From contig JANCYW010000001.1 in assembly GCA_026184775.1 (NCBI GenBank), positions 434,001 through 498,000 on the forward strand: a DNA stretch of 64,000 nt. Reading direction: 5' to 3'. A program made the position numbers and the translations under genes. Each line of letters opens with the position of its first letter. Within the stretch, counting starts at the first letter, position 1. The notes under the pieces are model-generated. The model was not told where the DNA came from. It saw only the letters and a list, made by a program, of their open reading frames with translations, and did no database searches. Source of the DNA: Cyanidium caldarium. Lineage: Eukaryota > Rhodophyta > Bangiophyceae > Cyanidiales > Cyanidiaceae. Below, piece by piece: positions 62,301 to 64,000 of this stretch.

Positions 62301-64000
62301 TGCAACGCCGCGTGCACATCGCCGCCCAACAGAAACAGCGCGGCCGATAGCGCATAGTCGTGGCGCGCCAACAGACGGAACGCGTTCTTGCGCGCCCGCG
62401 TCTGCACGCTGTGCTCTTCAAAGTTGCTGCCGCTGAAGAATGCCGCCAGGGCCGTTTCGCCCACCGACCGAAACAGCGCGCCCAGCACCGCCGGTTTGCG
62501 CAACGCCACATACCACAACGCCGCCTGCCGCGGCTGTCGCTGGGTGTTGAAGGCGGTGCGGGCCACGCGCTCCACCAGTGGCCGGATGACCGTCTCGCTG
62601 CGGATCCAGTAACCGCCGCCGTAGCTGCGGATGCGCTCCCACGTCAACGATGACGCGGCGCCGAATAGCGTCGCCGCCAGCGCCTCCTCACACGACGAAT
62701 GCACTGCGCACTGCACCACGCCAGCCGGCAGCGTAACCGCAATGGAGGTGAGAGCGCTCGATAGCAGCAGAAAGGTGCTGCCGGCCGCATCCATGCTGGA
62801 GGCGGCGGCCGCGTGCTCTTGCACTGCAGCACCGAGCGCCTCCACAAAAGAGCCGTCGACCGCCTCCTCATGCCCGTTCTGTGCCAGTGCCCCGCGGGTT
62901 CGCAGGGCCGTCCACGGAGGGGATGCGGCGGCAGCGCTCTCCGCACCACCTGAGACGCTCTCCAGCCGGGACAACATCGCCACATCCAGATATGGCCAGC
63001 GATCGCCCAGAGGCGCCTGCATCCCTTGTGCGTACCACCGCGCCACGGACGACGCGTCGGCATGCACGGCAAACGCCGCCAACCAGCCGGACACCGTGTG
63101 CGTATGGGCGACGGTGGTCGCGTCCGAGTCGGGAAAGGCAGCGCGCAGCGTCGGACGGAGATCGTCCAGGTAGATGCCGCCCTCGTCGCTCACCGCCACC
63201 CAACCGGTCGCCAGAGGTGCCGTCGAGTGCCCGGTGGGAAAGGTCGTGGTGGCGATGTGCGGCACTCGCTGCCAGAGCGCACCGCGGAATACGAACAGCT
63301 CGCTGCCCCACAGCGCATAATCCCCGCCTTCACCGAACACCACTTGCCGAGGAGCGTCCGCCTCGGCATTCGCGGGGAAATGGTGCGTCCCGGCCGCCAC
63401 AAAGCGCTCCCGATCCCGCACATACCAGTCGAGGCGGTGGTGGAGGCGGCCGCCACCACCACCGCTGCCGACCACGGCCACGTGTACACCGCTCGCGGAG
63501 ACATACAGGCGGGGGAAATGCGACGCTCCAGCGAATCGATCGTTGACAGCGACTTTCGAGGCGGCCACCAGCTCGCCGCTGTCCAGCGCGTACGCCGCGA
63601 CGGTGCCATCGGTGTGCGCGACGTAAAGCATCCCGTTCCAGGCGGTCGCTGCCGCTACCGCGTCCGGCAGCCAGGGGCACGTTTCGCCCTCGCCGCTGTG
63701 GGCGGCCCCGTCTGCCGATGGTGTCGACGAGCGGCCATCCCACGGCACGCCTCGCTGCACCCACCACGCACCCGATCCGCCGCACAGACAGTGGTAATGG
63801 GGCGTTGGTGGACCCGAATCGCCTACCACCGTCGAACGGATGCATGGCACCCGTTGCATCGCCTCCTCCGCCCTCCCATCTATCGGCAGCAGCGCCAGTG
63901 GTTGCATGTGCCACTGCCGCGATGCGTCTTCGCTGCCGTGCAAACCGTAAAGGGCGAGCGCCGCGCTCCCCGTACGCACCGCGATGCGCCACTGCATCTG
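59396..64000 (-). CDS. Rav1/DmX-like (rabconnectin-3 alpha) protein, 5' end outside window (partial)
   Basis: At least 1,534 aa; the frame runs through the right edge, so the N-terminus is missing. The centre (about residues 500-620 of the visible part) has the RAVE C-terminal signature: QAALWYVALRKPAVLGALFRS, ARKNAFRLLARHDYALSAALFLLGGDVHAALQVVLERLQDVQLALWLSRLW. WD40-type blades close the protein (IVTGSEGGDVRLWDARTLRLL, LLTCGGDGRAQVFG). Poly-Ala and Glu-rich insertions are scattered. Rav1/DmX proteins assemble or reassemble V-ATPase V1 with Vo on acidic membranes. The stop at 59396 follows the last blade by ~30 residues. Confidence 0.88.
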   Translation of the reverse strand, partial: QMQWRIAVRTGSAALALYGLHGSEDASRQWHMQPLALLPIDGRAEEAMQRVPCIRSTVVGDSGPPTPHYHCLCGGSGAWWVQRGVPWDGRSSTPSADGAAHSGEGETCPWLPDAVAAATAWNGMLYVAHTDGTVAAYALDSGELVAASKVAVNDRFAGASHFPRLYVSASGVHVAVVGSGGGGGRLHHRLDWYVRDRERFVAAGTHHFPANAEADAPRQVVFGEGGDYALWGSELFVFRGALWQRVPHIATTTFPTGHSTAPLATGWVAVSDEGGIYLDDLRPTLRAAFPDSDATTVAHTHTVSGWLAAFAVHADASSVARWYAQGMQAPLGDRWPYLDVAMLSRLESVSGGAESAAAASPPWTALRTRGALAQNGHEEAVDGSFVEALGAAVQEHAAAASSMDAAGSTFLLLSSALTSIAVTLPAGVVQCAVHSSCEEALAATLFGAASSLTWERIRSYGGGYWIRSETVIRPLVERVARTAFNTQRQPRQAALWYVALRKPAVLGALFRSVGETALAAFFSGSNFEEHSVQTRARKNAFRLLARHDYALSAALFLLGGDVHAALQVVLERLQDVQLALWLSRLWSDAGVFALLPPPNDEGMALLLEWLRGDVEAIIARVADTEALRRRCADPRPACAWLLQVWALSQSPRLHASASFVAAWQRTRRCIGRALASFGWCGSAWPLLEGDERWRCLGRWMAGQLRQAVHLSAAVRVNVVRGVLALPSMHSSSREEEEEEEVLDSSATSRRLVHHLADALLSSDADAGLEPWRAWALLVAEAPQQCSGSVRDRVVHQLIRKIVALVHEAVTAAAPPPGHRLQLVDAADRMRRLQALPPAGETPWSGEALAAARLAEFVWLWQQSSWTPLSHRLGWTASSAYACQRESVEAEGAPASATDTASVQGNPAVKAGYTVSEHRQNETLPLPASMEPHGINTVRWLCLVVFLEQQIAALSIDTSRRLARAFHRLYHTAVDVLDGWARPLRASAYAAAAAAASTTTARVGEGDAEAFAAVWAALSRMPAYRPLLERVVSGHPTRGETRSDREGYLTAAYPIHFGANDGARYAAGRRVLLEQSSLLHAMCLSSADPATLVVATDVPGSGLRELHLYGALEWDAFHGAGRDAANDGRGDDDDAAAPSMDVVRELRAGMWHGRAAAAGSSPTAGRLQWRQDTVATALASHPLQPRYVSADADGALVWWAFGEPISMGTITRASGLGRAHRLRFSMYGEALLSAHATGTLALWKLPETVALRSQPTPYLSWMPFGGRRLHDACFVNEASVVAVFGSAGGATAGVLRADAGRSDTVRVFDLRQDVQRAGAVLAFPAHSGSASMISAAAPSPTAAQAGDISSAPTASSVAASGSGAESLCGLLLRDRTRLLSGADDGTLAVCDLRMGLCSAQFLAHPNRHPIRCMAAEMPRARAIVTGSEGGDVRLWDARTLRLLDVVADAHRPSRRFRSAHRGGALFSVHGTECAILTDYSLLTCGGDGRAQVFGPGWRAEDALPTHPLRPFLNEDDLGDAGYYLRRASSGMFDTL

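Noticed and set aside
1-64000. Mobile elements, viral-type remnants, CRISPR arrays, rRNA
   Set aside because: No transposase, reverse transcriptase, integrase or capsid-like reading, no long terminal repeats, no regularly spaced repeats and no rRNA-like segments were seen on either strand.

Overview
The window is a gene-dense, G+C-rich nuclear segment of a photosynthetic eukaryote. Forty protein genes can be supported in 64 kb, about one per 1.6 kb, and every recognisable one reads as a single uninterrupted ORF. Eukaryote-only families are present: proteasome subunit beta-7 and the chaperone UMP1/POMP, MAF1, TBCC, PI4-kinase beta, NDUFA13, NIFK/Nop15, F-box/LRR and DmX/Rav1. They sit beside nucleus-encoded plastid proteins: ferredoxin C2, plastid-type ABC-F (ABCF5-like), peroxiredoxin Q, a y-type thioredoxin and a twin-arginine-targeted M16 peptidase. 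This mix, with the lack of introns and tight packing, suggests an intron-poor unicellular alga, most likely a red alga of the Cyanidiophyceae type. That placement is inference; no rRNA or plastid marker is present to settle it.

Layout. 0-6 kb: the 3' end of an MBOAT acyltransferase, an organellar ribosome silencing factor, a COPI-associated-type membrane protein, a SPOC-like protein, an organellar SSB and the proteasome chaperone UMP1. 6-16.5 kb: two-ACT phosphoserine phosphatase, an oxidoreductase-fold/J-domain fusion, a Tat-targeted M16 peptidase, a membrane-anchored DnaJ-type zinc-finger protein, fumarase, proteasome beta-7 and MAF1. 16.5-31 kb: an unknown low-complexity protein, a Josephin deubiquitinase, TBCC, PI4K-beta, a RUS/DUF647 protein, ribokinase, NIFK and an F-box/LRR protein. 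31-39 kb: SNF2-RING translocase, complex I subunit NDUFA13, ABCF5 and an NAD-type isocitrate dehydrogenase. 39-46 kb: thioredoxin y-like, AMP deaminase, two tandem peroxiredoxin Q genes and phytochelatin synthase. 46-64 kb: a zf-4CXXC_R1/CDCA7-like protein, LipB, ferredoxin C2, AP endonuclease, an S4-domain protein, a nucleotide-sugar transporter, an unknown coiled-coil protein, a DIS3L2-like exoribonuclease, homogentisate dioxygenase and the 3' part of a Rav1/DmX-like gene that runs off the right edge.

Genes alternate strand often, giving many short divergent promoters (100-550 bp) and convergent ends (30-450 bp). Most neighbours look functionally unrelated, as expected for a nuclear chromosome. 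The main exception is a thiol/redox group at 39.2-46 kb: a y-type thioredoxin, two peroxiredoxin Q paralogues (a known target class of such thioredoxins) and phytochelatin synthase. The most unusual single protein is the fusion at 7.7-9.6 kb of an FNR-like module with a degraded nucleotide-binding motif, a tryptophan-rich linker and a C-terminal J domain. No mobile elements, CRISPR arrays, rRNAs or convincing tRNAs were found.
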